Made by a program: the position numbers and the translations under genes. This document shows, piece by piece, positions 42,745 to 51,689 of a DNA stretch of 64,000 bases. The notes beneath the pieces were generated by a model. That model saw nothing but the letters and a program-made list of their open reading frames with translations, had not been told where the DNA came from and did not search any database. Origin of the DNA: Gordonia sp. 'Campus' (GTDB lineage: Bacteria > Actinomycetota > Actinomycetes > Mycobacteriales > Mycobacteriaceae); the NCBI RefSeq assembly GCF_022206305.1, contig NZ_JAKOIW010000018.1, positions 41,732 through 105,731 on the forward strand, given 5' to 3'. Positions within the stretch are counted from its first letter, which is position 1. Every line of letters starts with the position of its first letter.

Positions 42745-43482
42745 CTAGGTGAGCCTGTCTGTTGTTTCGCCGTCCCATCGGTTCACGTCCGACCACCTAC
42801 CAAACGTGGGGCGCGACGATGCCTCAACGACAGCGGGACCGTGTCGCCGGATGAGACGGTAGATCTCGAACTCGTCTGCGTCGACGCCTGCGTGTGGGTC
42901 AGAGATGAAAGTCCCGCCTGGATCGAGCATCTCAGCGGCCGCGATCGCCTCAGGTGTTCCGCCCTCTTCGGCCATGAATAGGCCGGCAGAGGCGCGCTCG
43001 GAGTAGTTCACGTGATCGGAGTAGGTCGGGTCGAGTATCCAGATGCGGTTGCCGGGTCGAGCGGTGAGGCGTGCTCGATGTTCGATGTACGCCTGAGTGA
43101 AGGTGTCCACGCTGAACGGCTGAGTGTCGAGGCTCTGGTCTGAGGATGTCAGTTCGCCTAGGAAGGACGGGCCGGAAGCGAAAGCGCCGGCGCGATACTG
43201 CGGGGGTACGCGCTGCCCTCCGTGCTCGATGAGCTCGTCCCGAATGTCGCCGGAAATCTCGAACCACCATTCGTCGCGCAGCCCCCGTGATTGCACGAGT
43301 TTGGCGACGATGTCTTGGGTCAGGCGGTATGCCTCCGGGGCTGCGTCGCCCCAGAAAGCATCAGAGACAACCGCGATGTCGTTCTGCGCTAGTTGAACGA
43401 TTTCGTCTGCGGTCAGGTCCTTCCGTGGGTTGGCGATGAGGTCGGCGAGCGATGACTTCGACAGCGGGCTGTACCAGGACAT
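42745..43482 (-). CDS. Hypothetical cargo protein
   Basis: A 245-residue acidic, soluble protein without signal or membrane segments. Visible landmarks are RDEWWFEISGDI, RIWILDPTYSDHVNY and GGTFISDPHAGVDADEFEIYRLI. I do not recognise the family. It heads a minus-strand set at the attL end, where satellites and prophages often carry defence or conversion genes; that role is only a possibility here. Confidence 0.7.
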   Translation of the reverse strand: MSWYSPLSKSSLADLIANPRKDLTADEIVQLAQNDIAVVSDAFWGDAAPEAYRLTQDIVAKLVQSRGLRDEWWFEISGDIRDELIEHGGQRVPPQYRAGAFASGPSFLGELTSSDQSLDTQPFSVDTFTQAYIEHRARLTARPGNRIWILDPTYSDHVNYSERASAGLFMAEEGGTPEAIAAAEMLDPGGTFISDPHAGVDADEFEIYRLIRRHGPAVVEASSRPTFGRWSDVNRWDGETTDRLT

Positions 43483-43501
43483 GACAGAAAGGATATGCCG
43501 G

Positions 43502-43789
43502 TCATGGGTGCAGGATGCGGTTGACTTCGAGCTCCGACAGATGGCTCACCGCCGCGATCTCGGGCACGGACACCCCTGCAGCGGCCGCCTCACGCACGTC
43601 CCGCGCGACTCGAGCTCGGGTCTTGCTGGGCGCATCGATCCAGGAGAGTGTCGCGCATCCCAGTAGCCCGCCGCCGACTGTGAACAGCAGCGTGGCGACC
43701 GCGCCTTCGATTGACGTCACGAACAGCAAGGCCACCGCAGCGCCGACGATGCTGGCGACGCCGAGGAGGGCGAGTTGCGCGGTCTTCAT
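43502..43789 (-). CDS. Small membrane protein with C-terminal helix-turn-helix-like segment
   Basis: A 95-residue protein with two hydrophobic helices (about residues 5-24 and 28-50). A basic linker and a cytoplasmic segment resembling a helix-turn-helix (GVSVPEIAAVSHLSELEVNRI) follow. The combination is unusual; a membrane-tethered DNA-binding protein is one reading. No family recognised. It ends 19 bases from the neighbouring cargo gene. Confidence 0.6.
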   Translation of the reverse strand: MKTAQLALLGVASIVGAAVALLFVTSIEGAVATLLFTVGGGLLGCATLSWIDAPSKTRARVARDVREAAAAGVSVPEIAAVSHLSELEVNRILHP

Positions 43790-43799
43790 GTCAGGCAGT

Positions 43800-44075
43800 C
43801 TAGGTGGGCCGATGCGTCGAGGCTGGCTCGTCCGGTAGATCGTCGATCGAAAGACTGAGCGGGACCGGAGTTCCGAAGAGCTGCACGACGATGACCTCGC
43901 TCGAGGCCGTCTGCACAGTCACGTATGTCACGACTCCATCGTCGTCGACCGCGGCATCATGCTGAATTGAGGAGACTCGACCGCGAACGACGCGGCCGTT
44001 CGGCTCCGACCACAGCGCAGTGAAGCTCCAGATGTCTGAACCATCAAGGCTCGCAGCGTTCTTCCATGCGGCCAT
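43800..44075 (-). CDS. Hypothetical small protein
   Basis: A 91-residue, probably beta-rich protein (GRVVRGRVSSIQHD, YVTVQTASSEVIVVQLFG). No family is recognised. It lies just upstream of the small membrane protein on the same strand and opposite the DUF6414-like gene. Confidence 0.6.
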   Translation of the reverse strand: MAAWKNAASLDGSDIWSFTALWSEPNGRVVRGRVSSIQHDAAVDDDGVVTYVTVQTASSEVIVVQLFGTPVPLSLSIDDLPDEPASTHRPT

Positions 44076-44167
44076 CAGTGCAAATCCCCGCCCTGATCAG
44101 TGCTGTAGTTCATGCCGATGATGCTAGACAACGGCTCCGACACCAGATGTCGACCTACCATGCAGAC

Positions 44168-44956
44168 ATGACAATCAGTCTTCGCAACTTCCTCTACCTC
44201 GACGAGGCGGCTGTTGTTAATTACCTCAGCGTGCTCGAGGACGGCAACAGAGAGAGCGTTCAGAGAGAACAGGGCCGCTCGGGAAACTTCGGCGGTTCAG
44301 TTGGGCCCGGCCCGGCTCGCCTCGAAGGCGGTCGCAGCAGGCAGTACACAGAGACCGAGGAGGCTGTCGACACAATCGAGGCGAAGTACAACCGTCTGGT
44401 GAACCTCACTGCCAACGAACCGGACCTGTGGAATCGCGTGCTTGAACCGACCATGCTCGATGAGGCCAAGGCTGGCGAGATCGTGGAAATCGACGCCGAA
44501 ATCTACATCCCAGACGCGGTCAAGGTTCTGCAGCGAGGCAGCGACCTTGGAAACATGTTTGACCTCATGGACACGCTCGGCGGAATGAGTGGTGAAGGCA
44601 TCGAAGCCATGCCGTCCAAGCGCGAACGCGATGCCATGCGGTCAGTGTTGAAGCAGATGCCGGCCGAGCTCGTCGTTGTGGGTGAAGTCGATGACGACTG
44701 GAAGATCGCTGGCAGCCTCAAAGAGAGGTTCGTTCGCGATCCGGACCTCGAGGGCGATGTGACTGTCGTTGGCAAGGTTCGCAGGCGATGGGGACCCGAC
44801 GAGTGGAAGCTTGTTCTGGCACTGCCCGGCATGACATCGCTGATGCCACGCGAGCAGCGACGGAAGCTGGAACGAGGTGGTCCGGGCGAAGGGGAAGACG
44901 GCCAGTTCGTGAAAGGACCCGGCCTGACACTGGACATCTTGGCCATCTACCGCTGA
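44168..44956 (+). CDS. DUF6414-like protein
   Basis: A 262-residue soluble protein. The opening RNFLYLDEAAVVNYLSVLE resembles the DUF6414 family, whose role is unknown; I make this match from memory. An acidic centre is followed by a domain with VVGEVDDDWKIAG and VTVVGKVRRRW, suggesting a small beta fold, and a disordered Gly/Glu-rich stretch near the end. ATG 44168 is used rather than the open frame from 44066, which precedes the conserved region. It stands alone on the plus strand among minus-strand genes, typical of a cargo gene with its own promoter. Confidence 0.65.
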   Translation: MTISLRNFLYLDEAAVVNYLSVLEDGNRESVQREQGRSGNFGGSVGPGPARLEGGRSRQYTETEEAVDTIEAKYNRLVNLTANEPDLWNRVLEPTMLDEAKAGEIVEIDAEIYIPDAVKVLQRGSDLGNMFDLMDTLGGMSGEGIEAMPSKRERDAMRSVLKQMPAELVVVGEVDDDWKIAGSLKERFVRDPDLEGDVTVVGKVRRRWGPDEWKLVLALPGMTSLMPREQRRKLERGGPGEGEDGQFVKGPGLTLDILAIYR

Positions 44957-45023
44957 GCAAAGACCTCCCGTTGGAAAAAACGGATGGGGGGTGTGGCCAA
45001 TGCCCTGAGTGGCGACGGGTGGC

Positions 45024-45048
45024 GGGGTGGGGTGGCCGCCCCCACCCC
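45024..45048. terminator. Hairpin between convergent cargo and tail-module genes
   Basis: GGGGTGGGG-7-CCCCACCCC (9-bp perfect stem) between the stops at 44956 and 45062. It probably serves as a terminator for both directions. A smaller CCGTT/AACGG hairpin lies at 44968-44983. Confidence 0.65.
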
Positions 45049-45061
45049 ATCACCGATCGTC

Positions 45062-45235
45062 TTACCTGCTGGAGTTCGGAGCAGGGTCGTGGCCGAAGAG
45101 GTTGCTGACGTGGATGGGTTCGGCGTTCGTGCCTTCGCGTGCGACGTGGTTGCGTCTTGGGTGGTCGACGTCTCTGTGTGTGTCGCGGGGGAAGACGTCG
45201 GCGGCCAGGTCGCGAAGGTCGTTGTCGTCGGTCAT
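45062..45235 (-). CDS. Small phage-type protein (57 residues)
   Basis: A 57-residue charged protein found by reading the minus strand: it starts MTDDNDLRDLAADVFPRD and contains NHVAREGTN and VSNLFG. Its ATG overlaps the stop of the upstream gene (ATGA). From memory, short acidic proteins of this composition sit beside head genes in actinophages; I cannot verify that. It is the last gene of the minus-strand structural chain. Confidence 0.6.
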   Translation of the reverse strand: MTDDNDLRDLAADVFPRDTHRDVDHPRRNHVAREGTNAEPIHVSNLFGHDPAPNSSR

Positions 45236-45381
45236 GACTCGGTGATCCGTTCGTAGGCTCCGCCTTCGTATGCCGCGGCGGTTTGTTCGTCGACCGTGAG
45301 GATCGTGCCGGACGCGCGGTGACGGAGGCGGACGAGTGGGGGCTGAGGAGGCGTCGTGTCGGCGCTCTGCTGCTCGTTCAT
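45232..45381 (-). CDS. Small phage-type protein (49 residues)
   Basis: A 49-residue protein with core VRLRHRASGTILTVDEQTA. This RLRH...V-D/E-x-T-A pattern is common in tiny proteins of the head/tail region of actinophages (from memory). It overlaps both neighbours by four bases, so translation is coupled. It has no ribosome site of its own. Confidence 0.6.
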   Translation of the reverse strand: MNEQQSADTTPPQPPLVRLRHRASGTILTVDEQTAAAYEGGAYERITES

Positions 45382-45929
45382 CGGAGGCTGCTCACCATGT
45401 AGGTGAAGCCGGCGCTCGCGAAGGTGTTGTACTCCTGGAGCTTCTTGAGATCCCGCATCTTCGACAAGGATTGGGGATTGTCGGCAGCGTGTTTGTCGAT
45501 GATCTTGGACCAACCTTCGTTGAAGGCTCGGGCGAGGATCGCGGAGGTGAGGCTCTTGTCTCCGGACAGTGTTGCGCTGTCGAGGAGTCGTTGGGCTTCC
45601 TCACCGCTTTCGATCTTGCTGGCCCGGTCCTGTGCGTCGCGGTAGGCGATGATCTGGTTGGGGTCGCTGCTGGTTGTGGAGCTCAACCCGAACAGATCCT
45701 GTGACAGCTGCTGCTTGCGATCCTCGACGAGCTTGACCTCGTTCTGTCGGAGCTTCTGCATCTTCGCCTTGGCGGCGTCGTGGTACGCGCTGACGCGTTC
45801 ACGCTTGCCGGAGTCGGACAGTGATGTGTCGTTGTTGATGGCCTGGGTCTCGCGCTCGTACTGGTTGCGCACCTGCTCTGCCTTGCTGCGGATGTCCGAG
45901 ATCTGGGACTCGAGGAATTCGAGGGACAT
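45378..45929 (-). CDS. Coiled-coil protein downstream of the tape measure
   Basis: A 183-residue, highly charged, helical protein. Residues about 5-75 have a coiled-coil pattern (SKAEQVRNQYERE, AKMQKLRQNEVKLVEDRKQQ); the rest is also helical. ATG 45929 has AAAGGA upstream. It could be a minor tail, scaffold or chaperone protein; sequence alone does not decide. It sits in the structural chain after the tape measure. Confidence 0.65.
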   Translation of the reverse strand: MSLEFLESQISDIRSKAEQVRNQYERETQAINNDTSLSDSGKRERVSAYHDAAKAKMQKLRQNEVKLVEDRKQQLSQDLFGLSSTTSSDPNQIIAYRDAQDRASKIESGEEAQRLLDSATLSGDKSLTSAILARAFNEGWSKIIDKHAADNPQSLSKMRDLKKLQEYNTFASAGFTYMVSSLR

Positions 45930-45945
45930 TGGTGGGGTGTTCCTT

Positions 45946-46191
45946 TCAGGGTTGTGTCGGTGACAGGTAGTCACTGACTGTTGGCGGGATGCCGCGTGCT
46001 GTGAGGTAGGGGATGAGTTCTTGTCGTAGTGCGGTGCGTTCGATGTGGTTGGCGGTGGCCAGAAGGTGTTGGGCCTTGTCGATCAGGTCGTCGGTACTGG
46101 TGCCGTCGAGGACGCGTTGCGTCTCTCCCCAGTAGCGCGCGGCCTGGAGCTCGGCGGCGATGTCGTCGCTGATGGATTCGAGGACGCTCAC
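45946..46191 (-). CDS. Small helical protein after the tape measure
   Basis: An 81-residue, mostly helical protein (LESISDDIAAELQAARYWGE). The GTG start shares a base with the tape-measure stop (TAGTG), so the two are translationally coupled. No family is recognised; tail-tip or assembly role is possible from position only. Confidence 0.6.
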   Translation of the reverse strand: MSVLESISDDIAAELQAARYWGETQRVLDGTSTDDLIDKAQHLLATANHIERTALRQELIPYLTARGIPPTVSDYLSPTQP

Positions 46192-49100
46192 TACCCGCCA
46201 GTCCTCATCAGCTGCCGCGACACATACTGTTGCTGCCGCTTCACGGCTTCGGATTCGCTCTTGTAGGTGGGGTTGTTGATCGTCACCCCGCCGCCGTTCT
46301 TCGCCAGCATCGTGATCAGCTGGTCGAGCTTGGCCGCCACGTCTCCATCACCATTACGGGCGTTGAAGTCGCGACGCACCATCTCCTCGAATGCCTTCGT
46401 CTGCCGTGGCGAGAGAACCCGCTCGGGCTCGAGGATGCGCTTCTGCATGTCGCCGATCCCGTGAGCCAGGCCGCCCTGGTCGTACCAGTTGTTGGCCTCG
46501 TGGTGCGCCTTGGCCTTCAGCGGGTCGCCGTACCGCGGGCTGCCGACGTAGTCGTCGAACACCTGGCCCTGAGCGCGGGCGTCGGCGGTCGGCTCGATCC
46601 CGGCGGCCGCCCACACCTCGGGGCTGAACTGGCCCAGGCCGTAGTACTTGCCGTTGCGGGCGTTCGGATTCCACGTGGATTCCTTGTTGATGATCCAGTC
46701 GGTCGCTTCCCATGGAGGGCCCTGACGCCATGCCTCTCGCAGCCCGGACCGGAACGCGTCCTTGATCGCGTTACCCGTCGCCGGACCGCCGGCGCCGCCA
46801 CGTCCCAGGTCTTCACCGGGTCGGGGTTTGGTCGTGCCCGGATCAGTCACCGAACCACCCGACGCTCCGAGATTTGGAGCCGCAGAGGCGCGCTCGAACT
46901 CCTGCTGCTTCGCGAGCTCAGCCGACTCGTAACGCGCCTTCATCCCCGCAATGTCCGAGTCGTACTGCGCCTTCAACCGGTCAGCGCGGGCCTTCGCCTG
47001 CTCCTCGCCGAGACCGTTCTTCTTCTCCTCAGCCAGCGCCTTCTTGTCCGCCTCGTACCGCTCCTTGCGGGCCGCCTTCTCGGCGTCGTGCTGCTGCTTG
47101 CGCGCCAGTTTCTCGTTGTCGTAGCGCTGTGAGAGCGCGAGCGCCGCGGACGGATCAGATCCCGGCTCCCCCGGCTTCGGCGTCTTGCCGGTCGCCGAGT
47201 CATACCGCGACTTCGCCTCCGCCACGCGGGAGTCGTACTCCTGCTTCTTGGCCAGCTCGTCCTGCTCATAGGAGTGGGTGAGTTCGTTGAGCTTCCGCTC
47301 GTATGTGCCGCGGTCGATCCGCTTCAACGTCATCTCGTTCTCGAGATCCTGGCGTTTGGCGTCGTAGTCCTGTTTCCGCGACAGCTTCGCCGCGTCGTAG
47401 TCTGCCTGCAGCGAGTCCTTCGCTGCGTCGTACTCGGCCTTCGCACGCTCGCGCTCCTCCTTGGACACCGTCCGGCCACCCTCGGAGCCCGAACGCTGCA
47501 TCTGTTCGTACTCGGTCAGCGCCGCCAACCAGCCCGGCTGGTCGTTGATCGAGAACACGTCGAACATGTCGGCGATCTGGCCAGTGACGAACGCGTTGGC
47601 CGCGTTACCAAGCCGGCCCGAAATGCTCCTATCATCACCGGAACCGGACGTGCTGCCGGAGCCGTATCCACCTGAGCCGAAGTAGTACTGGCTGCCCTGG
47701 GTGCTCTGCCATTCGCCGAGGCCGGCGCCGTCGCCGTACTCAGGTGCGATGCGGAAGAATGCGTGATCGGTGAACTGCGGAGCGTCCGCGCCTACGGACC
47801 CGCCGAGCATGCCGCCGCCGTTTTGACCGCCCATCTCGATGTTGGTGCCGTCCGGCAGGGTGCCGGCAGTGTGACCGCCGCCCTCACCGCCGTTGTACCA
47901 GCCGAACCGGAGATCACCCGAACCGCCGCGACCGAGCTGACCACCCATCTGCTGGATCTGGCCACCCATCGTCGCGGTCGAGAAGCGACCACCGAACGGG
48001 TCCAGACCGGCGGCCTTGCGCGCGAATGCCGACATAGCGCCAGAACAGTCGCCCCAGTTGATGCCGCCCCAGTCGTACGGGGCTCCGGTGAGGGGGCGGG
48101 ACGCTCCGACGCCGTTGGCCAACTGCCGAAGAGCGTCACCGGTAATGCCGCCGTCGGCGAATTTGCGCACACCGTCGACGCCCTTCAAGGCGTGCTTGAC
48201 CGCACCACCAGTGACCGCACCGAACAGTCCGGAGATGCTGTTGGGCATGCTGTCCCGGGGGAGCAAGTCGAACCCGAACAGATCCGCCACCGTCGCCAAC
48301 AGACTCGTCGACCGACGCCGCTTGCCTGGGGTCAGCGGAATCCACGCCTCACCGCCCGTCTCGCCCTCAGCGGCGATCGCCGGACCCATCGCAGTGGTGT
48401 ACATCGACCCCACGCCGCGACCGGGGAGGATCTGAGGCTCGGTGAGATGCCCACCGTTCGCGAACTTCTCAAGCTCGGTGATGCCGCCGTTGGCGTATCG
48501 GCGGATGAACCCGTTCGCGCCGGCCGGGACCGGTCCCGCGACTCCGGGCATTCCCGGGGCGTTCGGAGCGATGCCGTACCCGGCCGCCTCGACGATGATC
48601 TTCTTGTACTCGGTCTGCGTCCACTTCGGGAGCTTGGTGACATAGTCCTTGTCGTCTGCGCGAACGAGGATGCTCTTGTTGTTGTTGCGCTGCACCTCGA
48701 GTCCGAGGATCTGCAACTGCTGCAGAACACTCGGCGCCAGTGGTGCGAGGACTTCGATGTTCTTGTTGTTGTCAGTTCGGACGTTGGCGCCCATTGCCTG
48801 CAGCATCGCGAGGACGCTCGACCCGCCTGGGGCGGAGATGTTGACCGCCTTGCCCGGTGGGATCGCAGAGAGGGTGCCGATGAATGCGTCGAGGCGCGTC
48901 TTAGCGTCGTCGGTGAGCGCTTCGACACTGACCCGCGAAGTTCCGGGAATCTCCTTGACCTTGATGCCCCACTGATCGAGCCGCCGGCGTGCCTCACCGT
49001 TGACGTCGGTGGCTTCGAGTTCGATCGTCTTCTTGTCGGGCTGAGCCTGGAACGCGGCGTACACCTTGCCCATGCCCCGGACTGCTTCATCCTGGCCGGC

Positions 49101-51569
49101 CAGCGAGACGGTCAGGTCGACGGTGCGACCACCCTGCTCGGCGTAGAGCTGGCGGATCTTCTCGATCGGCTTGTCCGTCGCGTCGGCCAGTGCCTGGAAC
49201 ACCTTCTCGTTCTCGGCCGCTACTGCACCCATGTTGCCGCCGGTGGAAGCGACCTGCCCCGACTTGTCTGCGAGATCCGCGAGGGTGCGGGCGAGGTTTC
49301 CGCCGGCCTCAGACATCTCATTGAGTGCACCGCCGTTGAATGCAGTGGGGTCGATGCCAGCTGTCGAGATCTGGCGGATCGTGTCGGCGTACTGAGCCAT
49401 CGCCTCGCTCTTGGACCGCGCCGGATTGAGGGCGTCCATCGCGGCTTTCAGCTTCGACAACTTGTCACCCGACGAGGCTCCGCGGTCACCCATGGCCGCG
49501 ATAGCGTCACCGAGCTCGATCATTCCTGGGGAGACTCGCCGTGCGGTCTCCTGCTGAGCCAACACCTTTGCGCGGTAGTTGCCCATCTCCCGGGCGGCGA
49601 TCGCACCATTCTCGCCCATCGCAAGAAGCTGCTGGCGCACCTGCATGTATCCGCTGACAGACCCGGACATTTTGCGGTGCAACTCTTCTGACGAGTACCC
49701 GAGCTTGTCTAGCGCGTCCCGGGTCTGGATTGCCTCCTCTGCTGCCCAGTACTCCTTCGTGTGGTCACCCCACTTAAGGGAGGCGAACTGCTCGAAAGCG
49801 GACTGATGAGACTCGGCGGTGGCGTCGATCTGCTTGCGGTAACTCTCCAGCTGGGCGGTGCCAGACGTCACGGAGGAGTCCGCGCCCAAGTCGCCGCGGT
49901 TCTTGATCAGTTCGGCCTGGAACGCGCGTTGTGACAGCGCGTAGTCCTTGGTCGCGGCATCGAGACTCTTCATCTGGTTCTTGGCCTCGGACATCTCCGC
50001 GGCTACGACGGTCGCACCTGCCGCGACGCCGGCGAGGGCCATCCCGAGTGGTCCGCCGAAGACGCCGGCCACCGCGGAGCCCGCGGCCCGCAGTCCGGTT
50101 CCAGCAGCAGCAGCGACCCCAGCGGTGCGTCCGAAGTGGTTGACGCTTCCGGACGCCCGGATGAACGAGCCCTGCATTTGCCCGATGATCGGCATGCGGG
50201 TGCCGAGGACACCGATTGCTGCGCCCATGCGTCCGATCTGGATGCCGTTCATCGCGGCTAGGCGTTGCTGGAGCGCCATCTGTTGCGAGAACCCGCGCAT
50301 TGCCGTTGTCGCACCGACGGTTCGGGCAGTGATCGGTGTGATGGCGCCACCGAGTCGCCCGAGGATCGCAGGGACTGTCTTGAACGCCAGCCACGCGGCG
50401 AGGAGTCCAGTTACGACACCCTGATGTGACTGCATGAGGCCACCGACGCCGGAGAGGATCGGCTCGAGCCCTTGGAGAACAGTCGAAGCCGCCTGGAGCG
50501 TTGTGAGGAAGAGTTGCCATCCACCAACACCCAGCGATGCCGACGCTTCAGCGATCGACATGGCGATGGTCCGAGCCGCGGGGCCGAGGTCGACCAGCGC
50601 GTCCCACAGGCCGAGGAAAGCGTTCTGTGCTTGTTCCAGCATTCCGGTGTCGCGCAACGCTTCCATCGCGCCCTTGATGCTCGGAATCCACTCGTCGAAG
50701 ATCTTGGCGTCCGCGGCGATCGCGAAGTCCTTCATCTTCGGGGTGAGCGTGTTCACCGCGTCGGTCAGGCCGACGACCCCGCCCTTCGCCCGCAGCAGGA
50801 ATGGTTCCATACCGGCGGCGGACAGGCGCGCCATGGATGTGCGGAAGTTCGCGATCTTCGCTGGGAGGGTCTCGCCCATTTCCTTCGCGAGAGAGCCTGT
50901 ACCAGCATTGATCGCGGTCACGACCTGATCGAACGAGATCTTGCCCTCTTCGCCCATCTTCCGCACTTCGGCGGTCGTCTTGCCCATCGACTTGGCGATC
51001 ATGTCGTAGATCGGGACACCACGCTGGGCCAACTGCAGCGCCTCCGAGCCCATGAGCTTGCCGGAAGCCTTGATCTGCATCATCACGAGCCCGATGTCCT
51101 GGGCTGACGCTCCAGATGCCGCGGAGATGTTGACCAGCGCCTTGATAGCCGCATTCATGTCGTCGCCGGCCTTGACCCCGGCGCCACCGAGCATTGCGGC
51201 CGCGCCCGCTGCGTCCGACAGAGAGGTGGAGGTGCCGGTGACGATGCTGTTCAGGTCTGCGAGCTGTTGCTTGGTCTGAACAGCGGAGTAGCCCATGTTG
51301 CGGAACTGGATGTCCGCCTTCTCGAGGGTGGTGATCCGGTTGTACCCGGCCGACAGTGCCTCTTGGATGACGCTCGACGCGGCGCCTGCGGCCTTACTGA
51401 CTCCGATGCCGAGCGCGGTACCCAGCGCAGTGGACATGGTGTGCCCCATGCGCCGACCGGTCTGCCCAGCTCCCCGTTCAGCGCCGTTCAGTGCGTTGCG
51501 GATGCCGGGAGCGATTCTGCTGGTTTCGGGCAGGATCGAAATGTAGGCGACGCCTAGTTCCGTGGCGAT
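46191..51569 (-). CDS. Phage tail tape-measure protein with peptidase and lytic transglycosylase domains
   Basis: About 1,792 residues. It reads LGVAYISILPETSRIAPGIR at the start, followed by the TMP core (SLSDAAGAAAMLGGAG, SGKLMGSEALQLAQRGVPIYD) and hydrophobic blocks near 355-420 and 505-540. An NlpC/P60-like peptidase domain (Cys about 1175 in GDCSG, His about 1233 in HTAG) and a Lys/Glu-rich coiled coil (about 1370-1555) come next. A lytic-transglycosylase-like domain has Glu about 1630 in ESTWNPNARNGKYYGLGQFS. It sets tail length and helps DNA cross peptidoglycan. The likely start is ATC 51569, six bases after GGAGG; ATG 51599 lies at the base of a hairpin without a ribosome site. Confidence 0.9.
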   Translation of the reverse strand: MATELGVAYISILPETSRIAPGIRNALNGAERGAGQTGRRMGHTMSTALGTALGIGVSKAAGAASSVIQEALSAGYNRITTLEKADIQFRNMGYSAVQTKQQLADLNSIVTGTSTSLSDAAGAAAMLGGAGVKAGDDMNAAIKALVNISAASGASAQDIGLVMMQIKASGKLMGSEALQLAQRGVPIYDMIAKSMGKTTAEVRKMGEEGKISFDQVVTAINAGTGSLAKEMGETLPAKIANFRTSMARLSAAGMEPFLLRAKGGVVGLTDAVNTLTPKMKDFAIAADAKIFDEWIPSIKGAMEALRDTGMLEQAQNAFLGLWDALVDLGPAARTIAMSIAEASASLGVGGWQLFLTTLQAASTVLQGLEPILSGVGGLMQSHQGVVTGLLAAWLAFKTVPAILGRLGGAITPITARTVGATTAMRGFSQQMALQQRLAAMNGIQIGRMGAAIGVLGTRMPIIGQMQGSFIRASGSVNHFGRTAGVAAAAGTGLRAAGSAVAGVFGGPLGMALAGVAAGATVVAAEMSEAKNQMKSLDAATKDYALSQRAFQAELIKNRGDLGADSSVTSGTAQLESYRKQIDATAESHQSAFEQFASLKWGDHTKEYWAAEEAIQTRDALDKLGYSSEELHRKMSGSVSGYMQVRQQLLAMGENGAIAAREMGNYRAKVLAQQETARRVSPGMIELGDAIAAMGDRGASSGDKLSKLKAAMDALNPARSKSEAMAQYADTIRQISTAGIDPTAFNGGALNEMSEAGGNLARTLADLADKSGQVASTGGNMGAVAAENEKVFQALADATDKPIEKIRQLYAEQGGRTVDLTVSLAGQDEAVRGMGKVYAAFQAQPDKKTIELEATDVNGEARRRLDQWGIKVKEIPGTSRVSVEALTDDAKTRLDAFIGTLSAIPPGKAVNISAPGGSSVLAMLQAMGANVRTDNNKNIEVLAPLAPSVLQQLQILGLEVQRNNNKSILVRADDKDYVTKLPKWTQTEYKKIIVEAAGYGIAPNAPGMPGVAGPVPAGANGFIRRYANGGITELEKFANGGHLTEPQILPGRGVGSMYTTAMGPAIAAEGETGGEAWIPLTPGKRRRSTSLLATVADLFGFDLLPRDSMPNSISGLFGAVTGGAVKHALKGVDGVRKFADGGITGDALRQLANGVGASRPLTGAPYDWGGINWGDCSGAMSAFARKAAGLDPFGGRFSTATMGGQIQQMGGQLGRGGSGDLRFGWYNGGEGGGHTAGTLPDGTNIEMGGQNGGGMLGGSVGADAPQFTDHAFFRIAPEYGDGAGLGEWQSTQGSQYYFGSGGYGSGSTSGSGDDRSISGRLGNAANAFVTGQIADMFDVFSINDQPGWLAALTEYEQMQRSGSEGGRTVSKEERERAKAEYDAAKDSLQADYDAAKLSRKQDYDAKRQDLENEMTLKRIDRGTYERKLNELTHSYEQDELAKKQEYDSRVAEAKSRYDSATGKTPKPGEPGSDPSAALALSQRYDNEKLARKQQHDAEKAARKERYEADKKALAEEKKNGLGEEQAKARADRLKAQYDSDIAGMKARYESAELAKQQEFERASAAPNLGASGGSVTDPGTTKPRPGEDLGRGGAGGPATGNAIKDAFRSGLREAWRQGPPWEATDWIINKESTWNPNARNGKYYGLGQFSPEVWAAAGIEPTADARAQGQVFDDYVGSPRYGDPLKAKAHHEANNWYDQGGLAHGIGDMQKRILEPERVLSPRQTKAFEEMVRRDFNARNGDGDVAAKLDQLITMLAKNGGGVTINNPTYKSESEAVKRQQQYVSRQLMRTGG

Positions 51570-51599
51570 GGGGCACCTCCGTGGTTGCGCTTGGCACAT

Positions 51600-51638
51600 G
51601 AGTCAGGCCCCCGGCTGTTGGTGTCGGGGGCCTGACTC
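51600..51638 (-). terminator. Perfect 13-bp hairpin upstream of the tape measure
   Basis: GAGTCAGGCCCCC pairs with GGGGGCCTGACTC around a 13-base loop. It lies between the regulatory/replication chain and the tape-measure gene, so it should stop read-through from the early genes unless overcome. Confidence 0.8.
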
Positions 51639-51689
51639 AGTTCGGTTGTTGCGCCGTGGCTGCCGCGGACCGGCGCAGGCGCGAGCAGA

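Noticed and set aside
47763..49691. A 642-codon plus-strand frame in the element
   Set aside because: Antisense to the tape-measure gene; composition is that of a shadow frame.
51570..51599. ATG 51599 as tape-measure start
   Set aside because: It is at the foot of a perfect hairpin, has no ribosome site, and its ten extra residues are read across the actual GGAGG.
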